Assembly (NCBI GenBank): GCA_032718475.1
Contig: JAUCBJ010000915.1
Span: forward strand, 1 to 64,000
Direction of reading: 5' to 3'
From: Nemertoderma westbladi
Lineage: Eukaryota; Xenacoelomorpha; Nemertodermatida; Nemertodermatidae
DNA: 64,000 nucleotides
Numbering within the stretch: position 1 is the first letter of the stretch; each line of letters opens with the position of its first letter. Positions 21,125 to 32,489 of the stretch are shown piece after piece. The position numbers were made by a program, and so were the translations under genes. The notes beneath the pieces were generated by a model. It was not told the DNA's origin. It was given only the letters and a program-made list of their open reading frames with translations, and made no database searches.

Positions 21125-21403
21125 TGTATTGGGGCAAGTGTCAGATTCATCTATTCGTGTTGATGGTTGGTGAGGATTCTACTTCTGGCTAGGTCTGGCC
21201 TAGAGTAGAAGCAGTTCCGCGGCAATAATAATATTGCTCCTCAAAAGAGGGCCCTTACTGCATCAGGGACGCGTTTTTCGACAGAGCCCCGTCAGCTGAA
21301 ACAGCCAGTGCCGCTAGTCGGTGGGGTTGACTTGTTGACGAGAGGCTATTATGAGGCGCAATGGGATACGCATTGCGTATCTCCTTCTGTCAACCAATAC
21401 TGG

Positions 21404-23860
21404 CCTAAGATATATTTTTAAACATTTATTTATTAATAATGCAATAACTGAATAACCAGATAACGGAAAGACAAATCGAATTGAAACTTTTAATTACTAA
21501 TAATAATTGTGGTGAGAGGTGATTGGAAATCAAGCATATATGTTATGTTATGGTAGGCACAGGCAAATGAATTGATGTCTGTTGAGATGTATTGAAGGAG
21601 CACTATTCCTTCTACTAGACTACTACAGGTTAGGCCATGTCCTTGTGTGCTAGCCTAGGCACTGGCTTGGTCAATGACTTTAGCTTTAGCTGCCATTTTA
21701 GTAATGTACAACTTCAAGAAATATTATTGGGCACGGCTGCCCTTGTTCATGCCTTGTTGTCACACACACACATACACACACAGAGACTTTTGAAAAACGG
21801 CCATAGTATAATTACAGTATATCAGTTCGCTGATGGCTCGCCATTCGTGTCTCGCCCCACACAAAATACGCATTCACGCAAACAAACAAGTAAAATTAGC
21901 CTCGAGATAGCGATAGTTTATGTGCTCGGGAAGAGAGCTTTCGATCATTTGCTCAGATTGGTGCTCGTGTGTCGGAGCGTATAGCTTGGACAGACTCATA
22001 GACTCACAGACAGACAATGCATATTTATATATAACACTAGAAACCTTCTAGTTCACAAGCTTCTATACAGTCAATCAATCAATGGACAATATCAAACATA
22101 AATAAATTAATTAATTAACTTAACAAAACTTTACATAAGTGAGCATTCTCTCAAACAAACAGACTGATGCCGCTTTAGTTGCAGCTACATACAATAATAA
22201 ACAACATAAGGCTTTATGTTGTAATAGATAAATAATAAAATGGGAAAAGGTTTAAACTGTGTGATATTTTCCCCTTAGTGGAAAACTGTATAACTGCAGA
22301 GTAGTAGTTAGCGTCCTCGCAAACATAACCTATAGTGCAGTAGGTCACTGCAGCAACTCTATCGTATTAAAATGGAAGGTTGTAATTTCAGACATTTCGC
22401 CCCCTAGTGACAGACTGCCTGCCAAGTGCCAAGTATCAGCAAAAAAGCATTCATAAACAACAAAATTGTAGGTTTCCTCATTCAGACATTTCATCCCCTA
22501 ATAGCGGCAGACTGGGGAACTGTAGATTGGTCATCGTCTCCCCAAGCCCAAATACACACCCTTACGGTGTAGTATACTCTGCTTGGTATCAGCAAAAAAA
22601 ACATTATAAACATATTGTGTAAAGGACCTAAGTATCAGCTAAAAATCATTATTAATAACAAAATAGGATAAGATTTTCACTTTCAGACATTTCGCCTCCT
22701 AGTGGCAGACTGAAGAACCGCAAACTGGTCGGCGTCCTCCCAACACGCAGCTATGGTCTGGTAGAATTTATTCTGCAAAGTGTCAGCAGAGTGGTTACGA
22801 TGATGCTGTTATAATTTCCTGCTTGCTGATCAGTAATTTCTCAGATAACAAAACAACTGCAGAATAATGCAATTTTACCTCAAGACGCATTCATGCAAGT
22901 ATCAAGTAAATGTGTAAAATAATCAGCCTCGAGATAGCCTTTACAATTCATGTTCACGGGCTCAGGATGGTCTGCATCATATAGATGAACGCACATGATA
23001 GAGTCAAGATCCAACTTGTAGGATGACGGACTGACGACCTGCTAGGCCTACCTCGCTAGCACCCATCCGGTACATTGCAAAATTGAATAATTGAATCATT
23101 TTGTGTTTATGATTATAAACAATATGTGAACTGAAAAAAGCTAATCTAAGATTCACTGCTGGTTCTTACCAATGTAAGTCAAGAACCAATCACAGTAGAT
23201 CCTCTCCGCTCTCCTGCTGGGTCCTATTTATTGAGATTACTACTTAACCAACCCAGCCTGCTGCAGGCCACCTATGATTGGTCTGCAAGTAGCTAGCTGC
23301 CTTGCTAACCGATGTATCATTCGCTCAGATTGGTGCTCTTTAGCTGAATATATTAATTTAGATTATGGCTTCCGACATTTATGGCTACCGACACACACAC
23401 ACGTCACACACACACACACAGACTTTTGAAAAACGGCCATAGTATAATTATATCAGTTCGCTGATGGCTCGCCATACGTGTCTCGCCCCACATGAAAGTA
23501 ATTAGTTAACAGGAAAGCCTCTGTTGTACAACAGTTTAGTGGCGATGTTTTGTTCAAGGGGAAACAACATTGTAAATATGGTTTAGTGCTTTTGGCATGA
23601 GCACAACAAAGCAAGTATCTGAGTTAAAAGCTTTCTGTTAAAAACGGGTAAATTATAATGTTGAATCAATTAAGTCAGAGTGTGAATCATTTGAAATATT
23701 TTGTTTCTTTCTCAACTTACTGTATCAGCGCTCAAGACATGGCCGGTTGGATACATTAGACGCAAATCCCATCTCGGCGAATTAATTTCTCGCCGCAATG
23801 TTAAAAATTATCAATTTATGGAAAGGAGCGGGTTACTACTACTACTATAATCGGCCTGCT
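21404..23860. other. Noncoding region with a 1.6-kb-spaced direct repeat
   Basis: Positions 21785-21862 and 23421-23492 share GACTTTTGAAAAACGGCCAT, TCAGTTCGCTGATGGCTCG and GTGTCTCGCCCCACA, both preceded by CACACA microsatellite. A second pair (GCTCAGATTGGTGCTC at about 21951 and 23323) occurs in the opposite order, as expected for two adjoining diverged copies of a longer unit. Between them (22310-22760) are three diverged copies of a motif resembling TTTCAGACATTTCGCCCCCTAG with a GTATCAGC segment. No gene seen. Confidence 0.55.
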
Positions 23861-23876
23861 GCACTTAAACTGCACA

Positions 23877-24172
23877 TTGAGATGCTATGCCGGCTTAACA
23901 AACAAATGTTGTCACCACCATGCAATCCACAATAGGCAAGCCAAATGCAGCGTGCATCAATCAATCCACAACTCCCTATACCTCATTGAATACTTTCGCG
24001 AGATTCCCGCATCTTCAATGCCAGTGTCCTTTAGGAAGCGTCTCAATGAAATGTGGAGGAGGTATCGCACTGCATATCGCATAACCTTTCTTGTACCTAC
24101 TGTATGTATTCTTGACAAGATACTTGACGCCATCAACAGACCATTAGCTATGCAAAAGTACGAATTTTCCAC
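23877..24172 (-). pseudogene. LINE C-terminal tail fragment (minus)
   Basis: The minus strand encodes LRRFLKDTGIEDAGISRK and RYRELWID, the conserved tail found after the RT domain in many LINEs. It is a diverged inverted copy of the fragment at 24332-24727; the nucleotide match includes GGATTGCATGGTGGTG and TTTGTTAAG. It is too short to be functional. Confidence 0.55.
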
Positions 24173-24331
24173 GTTTAGTAATTATTAAAGCTGAATGTTA
24201 ACTGGTGGCAGATGGAAATCAATTAATACAATGGATGAAGTGAATTGAGAAGATTATTTAGAGCAGCAGTAGTTCCATTTGTACTCCTCTAATGGGAGTC
24301 CATGCTGGGCTCTAAATGCTGAGGACACCAA

Positions 24332-24727
24332 ATGTCTGGATGGCACATTCACAATAATGCTACGTCGGGTTCACTATGTCATATAAAATGCACACATCTC
24401 AAATCAGACACTACAGATATCCCATTGTTCCCCCCAAGCTTGACACTAGAACAAAGCCGCCTCCGCTTTGCAGGACATTGTTTTCGCCGCGGGCAGCAGC
24501 CTGTGCACAATCTTGTACTTGGAGTGAATAAACATGGTGGACAGCCCATGACTTTCTTGAGACGCATCTTAAAGGACACTGGACTTGAAGATGTGAATAA
24601 TGTCGCGAAAGTCATGGGGGATAGAGAGTTGTGGCGTTGCTATTTTGTCGTTAAACATTATTCAACAGCACTGCATGCCAATTATGGATTGCATGGTGGT
24701 GGCAAATTATTTTTGTTAAGAGCTTAG
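24332..24727 (+). pseudogene. LINE C-terminal tail fragment (plus)
   Basis: The 131-residue ORF contains RLRFAGHCFRRGQQPVHNLV, HGGQPMTFLRRILKDTGLED and MGDRELWR. These are the post-RT motifs typical of LINE ORF2 C termini (R-L-x-F-A-G-H, then a D-T-G-L and D-R-x-L-W pattern). No RT domain lies upstream, so this is a 5'-truncated or rearranged remnant. With the minus-strand copy it forms an inverted pair about 160 bp apart. Confidence 0.65.
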
Positions 24728-25016
24728 CAACTCAATGTACAGCTTGAATCCTAAGCGAAACCGGAAACCGGCTTAGCTTTGTGTCTGAGGCCAAGGAGAG
24801 TGGCTCAAAGAGAGGCACAGGTCAACCTAGAAATGGACTGAATTGAATCCTGAATTGAATTGGCCTTGAATTGACATTAACAACTTTAATCCCGGAAGAT
24901 TTTTCGAAAGGTGGAAGTCCGGCACAAGTCTACATTACTGCCTTTATGCAATATGGACAAATACACTAAAACTGATACTTTAATTATCTCAAGGAATCAA
25001 GAATAGACACATCACA

Positions 25017-25420
25017 GAAATGATCGATGTAGTGGGTGTAGACACCTTTAAAATAAGAGTAGAGTCATTAGTTCTTGAGTTATTTTACAAAATGTCAAAA
25101 GTATGTCCACAAATTGATACTTGATATTGAGTTGACCCATATTACACACATTTTGTACAAAAACTATAGTGAACTAATCATCTTTAATTTTGAAGGTCTC
25201 TGTATACACTAAATCAATTAGTTGCCGTGATGTATATATTTTTGATGCCTTAAGATAAATAGAAGTAAATTTTTTAGTGTATTTACTGTCTATAAATCAT
25301 CAAGGCACTCATGTTGACTTGTGCCACACTTAACATTTTCTGCAATATCTCAAGAACTGTTTGCGCTGCGCTTGTTTTGGTGGTGTCTACCCCCACTAAA
25401 TCGGTCATTGCGGTTCGAAT
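25017..25420. repeat. Diverged inverted repeat with about 120-bp arms
   Basis: The arm at 25020-25120 (AGTGGGTGTAGACACC, AGTTCTTGAGTTATT, AAAATGTCAA) matches the reverse complement of 25300-25420 (AGTGGGGGTAGACACC, AGTTCTTGAGATATT, AAAATGTTAA) at roughly two-thirds identity. The spacer is about 180 bp. It is likely an old foldback MITE. The surrounding 24731-25747 holds no recognisable gene. Confidence 0.5.
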
Positions 25421-25747
25421 GAGCATAATATTAATGCATTCGGTAATATTAATGTAGTAACTTAAAGTTGTCCATCGCGAAAATTGAGAATAAGAGTCAC
25501 TTGCACCAAAGAGTAGGTTCTGCCCAATATATACAAGTACTGCTTTCAAATAACGTCGTATGGATCCTAATAGGATCCAAGTCACTGACTCACTACTATT
25601 GGTGTTAGGATTTAATTGGAAATGAAATTTAGCTGTAAGCGGATTCAATTACACTTCATTACCCACCAGAAAATGGGATAGTGGCATTTTAGCAATATGT
25701 CGGAGATACGAGATTACCAACATTAATCTCGTATCATAACCAACATT

Positions 25748-25765
25748 GGGGGGGGGGGGGGGGGG
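25748..25765. repeat. poly-G tract (18 G)
   Basis: Eighteen G. Base composition changes sharply here, from AT-rich to the purine/GC-rich style of the following retrotransposon, so it may mark that element's left boundary. Confidence 0.85.
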
Positions 25766-26325
25766 CAACGCAAGCCCCGAAGCCACATAGAAAGGAAGGT
25801 TAGAGGTCAAACCACCTCGGAGGGAACACAGCTAGTAGAGGCTAGCAGCAGAGGGGAAACACTCACAGAGAGTGCCAGGGTGACAAGTAGCATATTAGCC
25901 AATAGAGGGGATGGAAGCACGTGATAGGGAACAGGAAAGCATCCATTGGGTAGGAGGCCAAGGTAGAGTAGGAGGTGAAGCAATATTTAGTGTATCAATC
26001 ATATATTATGTCAGATTCTTGGATTGGTACATCAGTTGGTTATTCAGTTTAGTGCAGACCGGTAACAATTATTGACCGTCATTGGCACTATCATACCGGT
26101 ATCTATTATATCTGTATTTCTGCCGTATTAATTGTGCTATCATTTTCTAACATCAAGAGACAACACGAAACTCTTATTGTTTTCTCCAACGGCCTCGGCC
26201 AAGCTGTTAGCACCATCCCAAAGCAGAATGGTGACGCGTACTACAATTACCCGGTCGGGATCTCCGATCCCGTCACAGTCAATAATTTGCCAACTGTGAC
26301 TGCCAGAGACAGTAAAAGAATAAAG

Positions 26326-27613
26326 ATGAGCGACAGAGAGCCCCGATTATCTGAGGGAGAGAGGACGCCTCCGCGGACCCCGGACGATACCAACCAAACG
26401 ATCCGTGAGGCTGTGACGAGACGGTATCGGCCTGCCACGCCGGATTCGCCACGTGGACGATCCGGCTGCCCAAGCGGAGGGCGGCCGTCAACCACGAGGG
26501 AGAGACGAGTCGACGCACGATGGCGGTCGGAGTACCGAAGTCGCCGGCCAGCCACAGGCTGAGGGCGATGGACGGCCCACCGGAACGGCGACGGTGGGGC
26601 CGCCGGTACGACTCCGAACCAGGAGAGGAGGAGTCGGTGAAGAGGACGTCGGGATGAGTGATCGGCTACGACGGGCCTACAACGCCACCAAGAAGTTACT
26701 GAAGGAGGCCAGAGAGGGAGGAAAGGTAGACCAGCCTAAGTTACGACAAAGGCTACGTGAGTCGAACAAACATTTCCGGTATTTAGTCCATTATGGAGCC
26801 TGAAGTAGTGTACGTAGGGCCTTACTTAGTGGATGCTAGGGGAATTGAGTCAGTGGGTTGGGCGGATCCGCACGAGGGCGAACCTGAGGTTAACCCCGAG
26901 GATTCGGTCTCGTCAGTTAGCGAGAACCCAAGAAAGCGGGGGAAAGTTAGTAGGACAGAAAGGCGACGGGAGTCCGTCACGACCGATAAGTCCGCTACAT
27001 CCTCCGCAAAAGCAAGAAGGGTGTTGGAGATAGATCTGGCGTGTCAACTAGACATGGTGGCGCTAGACCAGAAAGAGTTTGAGAGGCAGCTGGAGGAGGG
27101 AACTGCGTTATTAGAGAAAGAGAGAGAGTTAGCGAGGGAATGTAGAGAGAAAGCCGAGAGGGTGGCGAGAAACTATAGAGAGCGGGAAGAGAGAGAGAGA
27201 TAAACGAGCGCGAGGAGCGGGAGGCGAGAATAGAGAAAGAGCGCAAAGAGCGAGAAGCGGAAGAGGCAGCGAGGATAGGGAGGGAAATGAACGAATGTAA
27301 AGTGCGAGAAGCGAGAGAGGTAGAGAGGGCAGAGAGAGAAACGAACGAGCGTAGAGAGCGGGAGGCGAGAGAGATAGAAATGGCGAACCAAAGTTTGCGA
27401 GAGGATAGAGAGAGAGAGAGAGCGGGAAAGCGTATGCGGGATGATATGCATACCCGGTTGAGGGGACTTATGCAATATCAGGCTAAGCAAAGGCGCCGAT
27501 TAGAACTGGCGCAGTTGGGATTATCTGAGAGTGAGGCTGGCTCGGGTAGTATTTACAAGGAGCCAGAAGTAATGGAAACGTTTGTTAATACCCCACTTAC
27601 AGGGACAAAATAA
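26326..27613 (+). pseudogene. BEL/Pao Gag, N-terminal Arg/Glu-rich part
   Basis: The first ATG in good context (26326, MSDREPRLSEGERTPPRTPD) begins a basic, Pro-rich segment that stops at about 26562. Overlapping ORFs at 26453-26803, 26793-27203 and 27287-27613 continue in other frames with charged, coiled-coil-like sequence (ELARECREKAERVARN, REREREEAR-type repeats). The 26.9-27.4-kb stretch is almost pure purine on the plus strand. Four frames in 1.3 kb indicate decay by small indels. The MSD start resembles that of the other BEL/Pao ORF at 13815. Confidence 0.6.
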
Positions 27614-27689
27614 TTTAAATAATTTTGATCATAATATTGTTGGTAATGGTGCTATTGATACGAACGCAGGAAACATAGGTGGTCTGACC

Positions 27690-27835
27690 AGCGAGAGCCT
27701 GCAAGGCCATGTAGTTAGTACGCAGGAAGTAGCGGGGGTGAGTCACCCCGACGGGAGCCTGCAAGGCCACGTAGTTAGATAGGGAGCAATGGGGGTGAGT
27801 CAACCCGACGGGAGCCTGCAAGGTCACGCAGTGGT
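27690..27835. repeat. Minisatellite in gag, about 58-60-bp unit, 3 copies
   Basis: GGGAGCCTGCAAGGCCACGTA occurs at about 27695, 27755 and 27812, with GGGGTGAGTCACCCCGACGG between copies. It lies between two Gag ORF fragments and encodes short variable repeats if translated. Confidence 0.8.
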
Positions 27836-28663
27836 AGAGGGAGAGGTGGGGGCGAATAGACCCACCCACAGTAGAGACAACGCGTCGACTAGAGAGGGGC
27901 GTAGAAGCGAACTACGAGGTAGTGAAGTAATAGGTGGCGAGTGGGGGGGGGGGGGGGGGCTACGGGCGCCCCACGACGAGAGATTAGTTCCGAGAGGGGG
28001 GGGGGGGTAGAGAATGCCGCACAAGCGTTGGCGGATAATGCACGGGGCGAGTTAGGTGAACCGCGGCACCCGACGACGGAGAATAGTAGGGGGATTATGA
28101 ATATCCCCAGCAGCGTCCAACCGGCTAGAGAGAGAGAGGTTGGCACCATGAGCGGGCGAGCGACAAGACGTCGAGCCCAGTCGGAAGACATAAGAAGAAC
28201 AGTGGAGTTTAACCGGGAGGTCGAAGAGAGATCTCGTGAGCTGGAATGCTACACTGAAGAGAGAAGGAGTGAAGAGAATAGGAGAAGCGTTGCTACGAGC
28301 AACCGGAGAGCGAGGACGGACAGCGAACCGTCGGTAGTAGAGATGGAGTTAGAGAGTCAGTGGTATCAAACTCCGGGAGATTGCCGTCGCCCCGGAGAGA
28401 CGCAAGCCTGGCGAGATATACCAAATGCCGGGAGAAGGGTACAGGATGTACCAGTACGAGGACGAGAACAGGAGAGGGGATCGAAGAGAAACTTACCGAC
28501 GGGATGTAGCTGCCGATCGAGAGTACGGTAGTCGCAGGGAGGACTTCTTGGAATATTCGAGAAGATTAAACTTTGGTCCGGAAGGACACAGGCAGACTGC
28601 AGGACATACTGTAGGCCTTACTGCACATACTATAGGCCATGCTGGGAAGAGATAGTGTAGGCG
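27789..28663 (+). pseudogene. BEL/Pao Gag, middle part
   Basis: Three overlapping ORFs (27789-28010, 27941-28531, 28425-28655) carry Arg/Glu-rich sequence such as EVEERSRELECYTEERRSEE and YRRDVAADREYGSRREDF. Two poly-G tracts (27940-27958 and 28000-28007) interrupt the frames. No domain is recognised beyond its basic, probably RNA-binding composition. Confidence 0.45.
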
Positions 28664-28757
28664 ATAGGGCAGCGCGGACACGGGATTACACCGGAATCGC
28701 GGTAGATACCGGTAGTAGGCAGAGTGGATAGGCCTATACCGGTACCTGCACACCAGT

Positions 28758-29640
28758 ATGACTATAATATGCAGGGATATAACATATACCCAGGGGAGGG
28801 GGGGGGTTATTGCCGATAGGTGTATGGGCCCCAATATATTAACATCAACCCCAGTACCAAACATAACACCGGTGGGGGGGGGGGGGGGGGGGGGGCAGGG
28901 TGACATTCCCCCATTACAATATCAGCAACACACTCAACCGAGAACAAGAACTTCAAACCCCCTGGACCAGAAAGATGTGCGAACGGAGATATGGAGGGGG
29001 CCGTTACCCCCAATGATATATCCGACACAGAAAAAATCAACAGGCCCGACGGGCAGACCGCACCCAACAGGAGAGTCTGTACAGCATCCCTCGAACCCAT
29101 TGGAAGCACAGGCGATGGGAATGGCAACACTTATCGATGCGCTCAAGACCAGGATCGAGCTACCACCAGTTGAGCCATTTAAATTCGACGGAAGCAGACC
29201 GGAAGAATACCTGCAATTCCGACGCATGTACAGCAACGAAATATTAACTAAGAATCTGACGCAGGCGGAGTGCCTAAAATATTTACAGGTATACACAGGA
29301 GGCCCAGCGTACGACATCGTGAGGCAGTATCAAGGTATCGAGGGTGGCTTCACGACTGCATGGCGGGCCCTAGACAGGGAATACGGACACCCTGCCAAGA
29401 TCATCCGGCAGACCTTGAGGGGAATAACATTGGGTGGCCTACAGGATAACCCTGTTAGTATAAAGACTTTCGCGAACAAGGTCGAGAAGGCGCTCATCGT
29501 GCTAAAGACGCTGGATGCGCCATACGAACTCAACGCATCGAATAACATCACCACGATAGCGCAGGCACTGCCGATCTAGCTGCGGAACAAATGGAGGAAG
29601 ATCGCCTTCTCCACCCGGGAGAAGAAAGGTGCGGAACCGG
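28758..29640 (+). pseudogene. BEL/Pao Gag, DUF1759-like domain
   Basis: The 273-residue ORF (28758-29579) begins in low-complexity sequence with a glycine run from a 22-base poly-G (about 28873-28894). It then has the Gag core PPVEPFKFDGSRPEEYLQFR, TQAECLKYLQVYTGGPAYD and a WRALDREYGHP segment. This matches the DUF1759 pattern (PxFxGxxxxWxxF, LxxYLxGxA, LxxxFGxP). It stops at 29579; the coding pattern continues to about 29650 in another frame. Confidence 0.7.
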
Positions 29641-29651
29641 GCCTAGAGGAA

Positions 29652-30479
29652 ATGTCGAACTTCCTCATTCACGAAGCAGAATTAATCACGGACCCAGTCT
29701 ACAGCGAGGATAGTCTGGGGAAGGCGCCGAGGGCCGAATACAACAGGCCGAAACCAGAGCATAATGCGGCGAATGCATTACCAAAGCTTAGACAATCACT
29801 GCCATACGCTGCGACGCAGGGGACTGCTAGTCCACATATAGCCGGGGGTAGGGCCACACCATGGCATGGACAGGGGCAAAATAACAACACAAATAAATAC
29901 AACCCCAACACGCCCAGTAGGCCAAACCCAAACAATAAGAACAGTAGGGAACTAGGCATGAACGTAAGTGCGATACGCAGCGCACTGTATAGGGACGGCT
30001 ATAATCCGAGACACAAATGCCAATTACATTCGAACGCACTTCATCAGACCATGAACTGCAGGTACTGGCAAGCGTTACCCAAACAAGATCAGATAGAATA
30101 CGCGAGGAAGAGTGGAATCTGTCATCGATGTGTGGTGGGCGGACACAAGGCTGAGCAATGCAAAGAAACACCAATTAAGTTCGGTCAAGGCAAAGGGCAG
30201 ACGATGGCGACAAGCACCGTAGGTGCGAAGAAAAGGGGAACGGTACTACTCGGGGTAGTACCAGTGAGGGTAATAGGAGAAGGCGGTCGATCAGTTACCA
30301 CGTTGATGCTGGTCGACAGCGGAGCAGCCTTCACATTGGTGGAGAATTGGGTGGCCGAGGAGATAGGGTTACAGACGAGGCCAAGCAGGATGGCGGTGAC
30401 TACTATCTCCAGCAAGGATGAGGTCCTGGAGATGAGGACGGGAAGGTGCGAGATATTCAGCAATAGCACCGGGATGTGA
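29652..30479 (+). pseudogene. BEL/Pao zinc knuckle and aspartic protease part
   Basis: A 275-residue ORF. One canonical CCHC knuckle, CHRCVVGGHKAEQC, lies at about 30120, preceded by a Cys/His segment CQLHSNALHQTMNC. The retropepsin active site MLVDSGAAFTLVE is at about 30306. The ORF stops at 30479, but the protease C-terminal half continues in a different frame from about 30484, so a small indel separates them. The order knuckle-protease-RT agrees with the other BEL/Pao ORF in this window. Confidence 0.75.
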
Positions 30480-31700
30480 CTATGGGGCGACCATCGACCC
30501 CATCCAGGTAATAGAATCGATCAACATAAACGCCAGGCGACCAACTAACATCGAGGTCAAGCAATATAGATTCCTGGACGAAATCGATTTCTCGATACCG
30601 GAGGTGGACATCCGGAAGGTATCCATCATAGTGGGAATGGACTGCCCGACGGCCCACGAGAGAGTACAGACGATCTTTGGGGAGGACAAACAGCGTGATC
30701 CGATGGCAGTTTTCACACCATTCGGATGGACACTAAGCGGCCCAATCAAAACCAAAATTCCGTTTAGGATGTCGGAGACATCGGGGTGCATGTTCGCAGG
30801 AACCATGAGGGAGATGGAAGATGAAGGAGCAGAAGAGCAGCTTAGGAGACTGTTAAGACAGGACCTCGAGGGATTAAAGGAGGCCGGGGTCGGAACCTCG
30901 GTAGAGGATAAACAGGCAATAGAGAGTGTGAAGGAGTCAATGAGGTGCGACGAGGGACGGTACACCATAGGCATGGTGTGGAAACAACCGAAATTACCGT
31001 TGCCTGACAATAAGGGGATGGTACTCATGAGGCTTCGCAAACTGAAGCAAACGCTCAAACGGAGCCCCGAGAAGGATGAGTACATCCATAGGACAATAAA
31101 GAAGTATGTCGAGAAGGGATGGGCCGTGGAGTTGCCGGTCGACGAACTGAACAGGGACAGGACCTACTACCTGCCACTTCATGTGGCTTTAGACCCAAAG
31201 AAGGGTAAACTGCGGATGGTGGTTGACGCATCGGCTAAAACCAATGGCAAGAGCCTAAATCGACTATCTGCTGGAGGGCCCCAATATCTACAACTCGGGG
31301 ATAGAGGTCTTGTTGAGATTTAGAAATGGGAGGCACGCCTTCACGTGCGACATCGAAGGCATGTTCAACCGAGTCCGTGTGACGGAGGAGGACAGCGACA
31401 GCCAGCGCTTCCTATGGTACAACGGCGACGAGGAACCGTCGGCGATACCGATGTATAAAATGGTGGTGCAGAACATGGGGGCCAAGTCTGTCCTCATTTA
31501 CGACGACTATGGCTGTAAGAGATACGGTAGAGGGGAAAGAGGGGAAGTATAGTGCCGGAGCGATCGACATGATTCGACGCGGATTCTATGTAGACGACGG
31601 GATGAAATCTGGGAATACGGTTGAGAAATACTGGAGACAGGGCGCGAGGTTCGCGACATCCTGAAGAGGATCCGGATTCAACCTGACTAAGTTCCAATCC
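30480..31700 (+). pseudogene. BEL/Pao reverse transcriptase, several frameshifts
   Basis: The protease end and RT start are in one frame (ORF 30604-31323): a GMDCPTAHE segment, a P-F-G-W-T-L-S-G-P linker, then RT fingers at about 31165 with LPLHVALDPKKGKLRMVVDA. Palm motif A (AFTCDIEGMFNRV, about 31340) is in a second frame (ORF 31310-31552). The catalytic motif C YVDD is at 31587-31598 in a third frame. At least three indels break the domain. The catalytic Asp residues themselves are present. Confidence 0.8.
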
Positions 31701-32435
31701 AGCTCAGAGGAGTTCATGAGAGCCATAGAAGACAGGCGGCCAGAGTCGACCATGGACAACCCCACAACAGCCAAGGGACAGGACATGGCGAACAAGAGAG
31801 TGGAGTCTCAGCAGAAGGCGCTGGGGATCATGTGGAACTGGGAGACGGACGAGTTCAAGTATCAACTGAGCCAGGAGGGCGCGGAGATCCACACAAAGAG
31901 AGGCTATGTATCGTACATAGCAAGGATATACGATCCCTTAGGCCTAGCATCCCCATTGTTAGTCACGGGGAAGCAGATACTAAAGAAAGTATATAAGCTG
32001 AAGGACGAGTGGGATACGGAGGTCCCGGAAGAAATAAGCAAACAATGGAGTAAGTGGACGGGGAGTTTAGAACAGATGGGGACATACAGCATGCCACGTG
32101 TGTATTTCCCAGACGGGGACATGACGGATCTGGACCTACACATGTTCTCCGATGCATCATTGGAAGCATACGGAGCGGCACTCTACCTGGTACAGCGAAA
32201 GGGGGCTCATAAGCCCAGACTTGCATTCAGTAAAGCAAAGTCGACGCCACCAGATTCAGCGTCAGTCCCGAAACTCGAGTTGACAGCAGCGAGGTTAGGA
32301 GTAAGGGCCACAGCCTACTTAATGGACGCTATACGCAACATAGTGGAGACACACTACTGGACGGACTCCATGGTAGTGCTGGGGTGGCTGCATAACGAGA
32401 AGACGAGATACCCTATATTGCGGTGGACGAAATAA
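31701..32435 (+). pseudogene. BEL/Pao RT thumb and RNase H domain
   Basis: The ORF at 31716-32435 has SYIARIYDPLGLASPLLV, the conserved post-RT segment (YDPLG-x2-SP) of Pao elements. An RNase H-type domain follows, with catalytic Asp in MFSDASLEAYGAAL (about 32140), Glu in PKLELTAARLG (about 32277) and Asp in YWTDSMVVLGWL (about 32360). It stops at 32435 before the integrase ORF. Confidence 0.8.
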
Positions 32436-32489
32436 GGGCGACGACGATTAGAAAGTGGCATTACTGCCCTACCGACGACAACCGCAGAT

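Larger units (their letters stand above)
18629..21403. mobile_element. 2.8-kb element with about 190-bp imperfect inverted ends
   Basis: Sequence from 18629 to about 18815 is repeated in inverted orientation at about 21205-21403. Shared blocks include TAGCCTCTCGTCAACAAGTC, GACGGGGCTCTGTCG, ACGCGTCCCTGAT and TTATTGCCGCGGAACTG. The right copy has a 28-bp insertion relative to the left, near the outer end. The tips read CAGTAATGGTTGAC and, reversed, CAGTATTGGTTGAC. No transposase is encoded, so this is a non-autonomous TIR or foldback element. Target duplications were not found. It abuts the truncated retrotransposon ORF at 18614. Confidence 0.65.

Noticed and set aside
25283-25648. 121-codon minus-strand ORF with a DLVGVDTTKT segment
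   Set aside because: It spans one arm of an inverted repeat; similarity to the plus-strand copy is explained by the palindrome. No family recognised.
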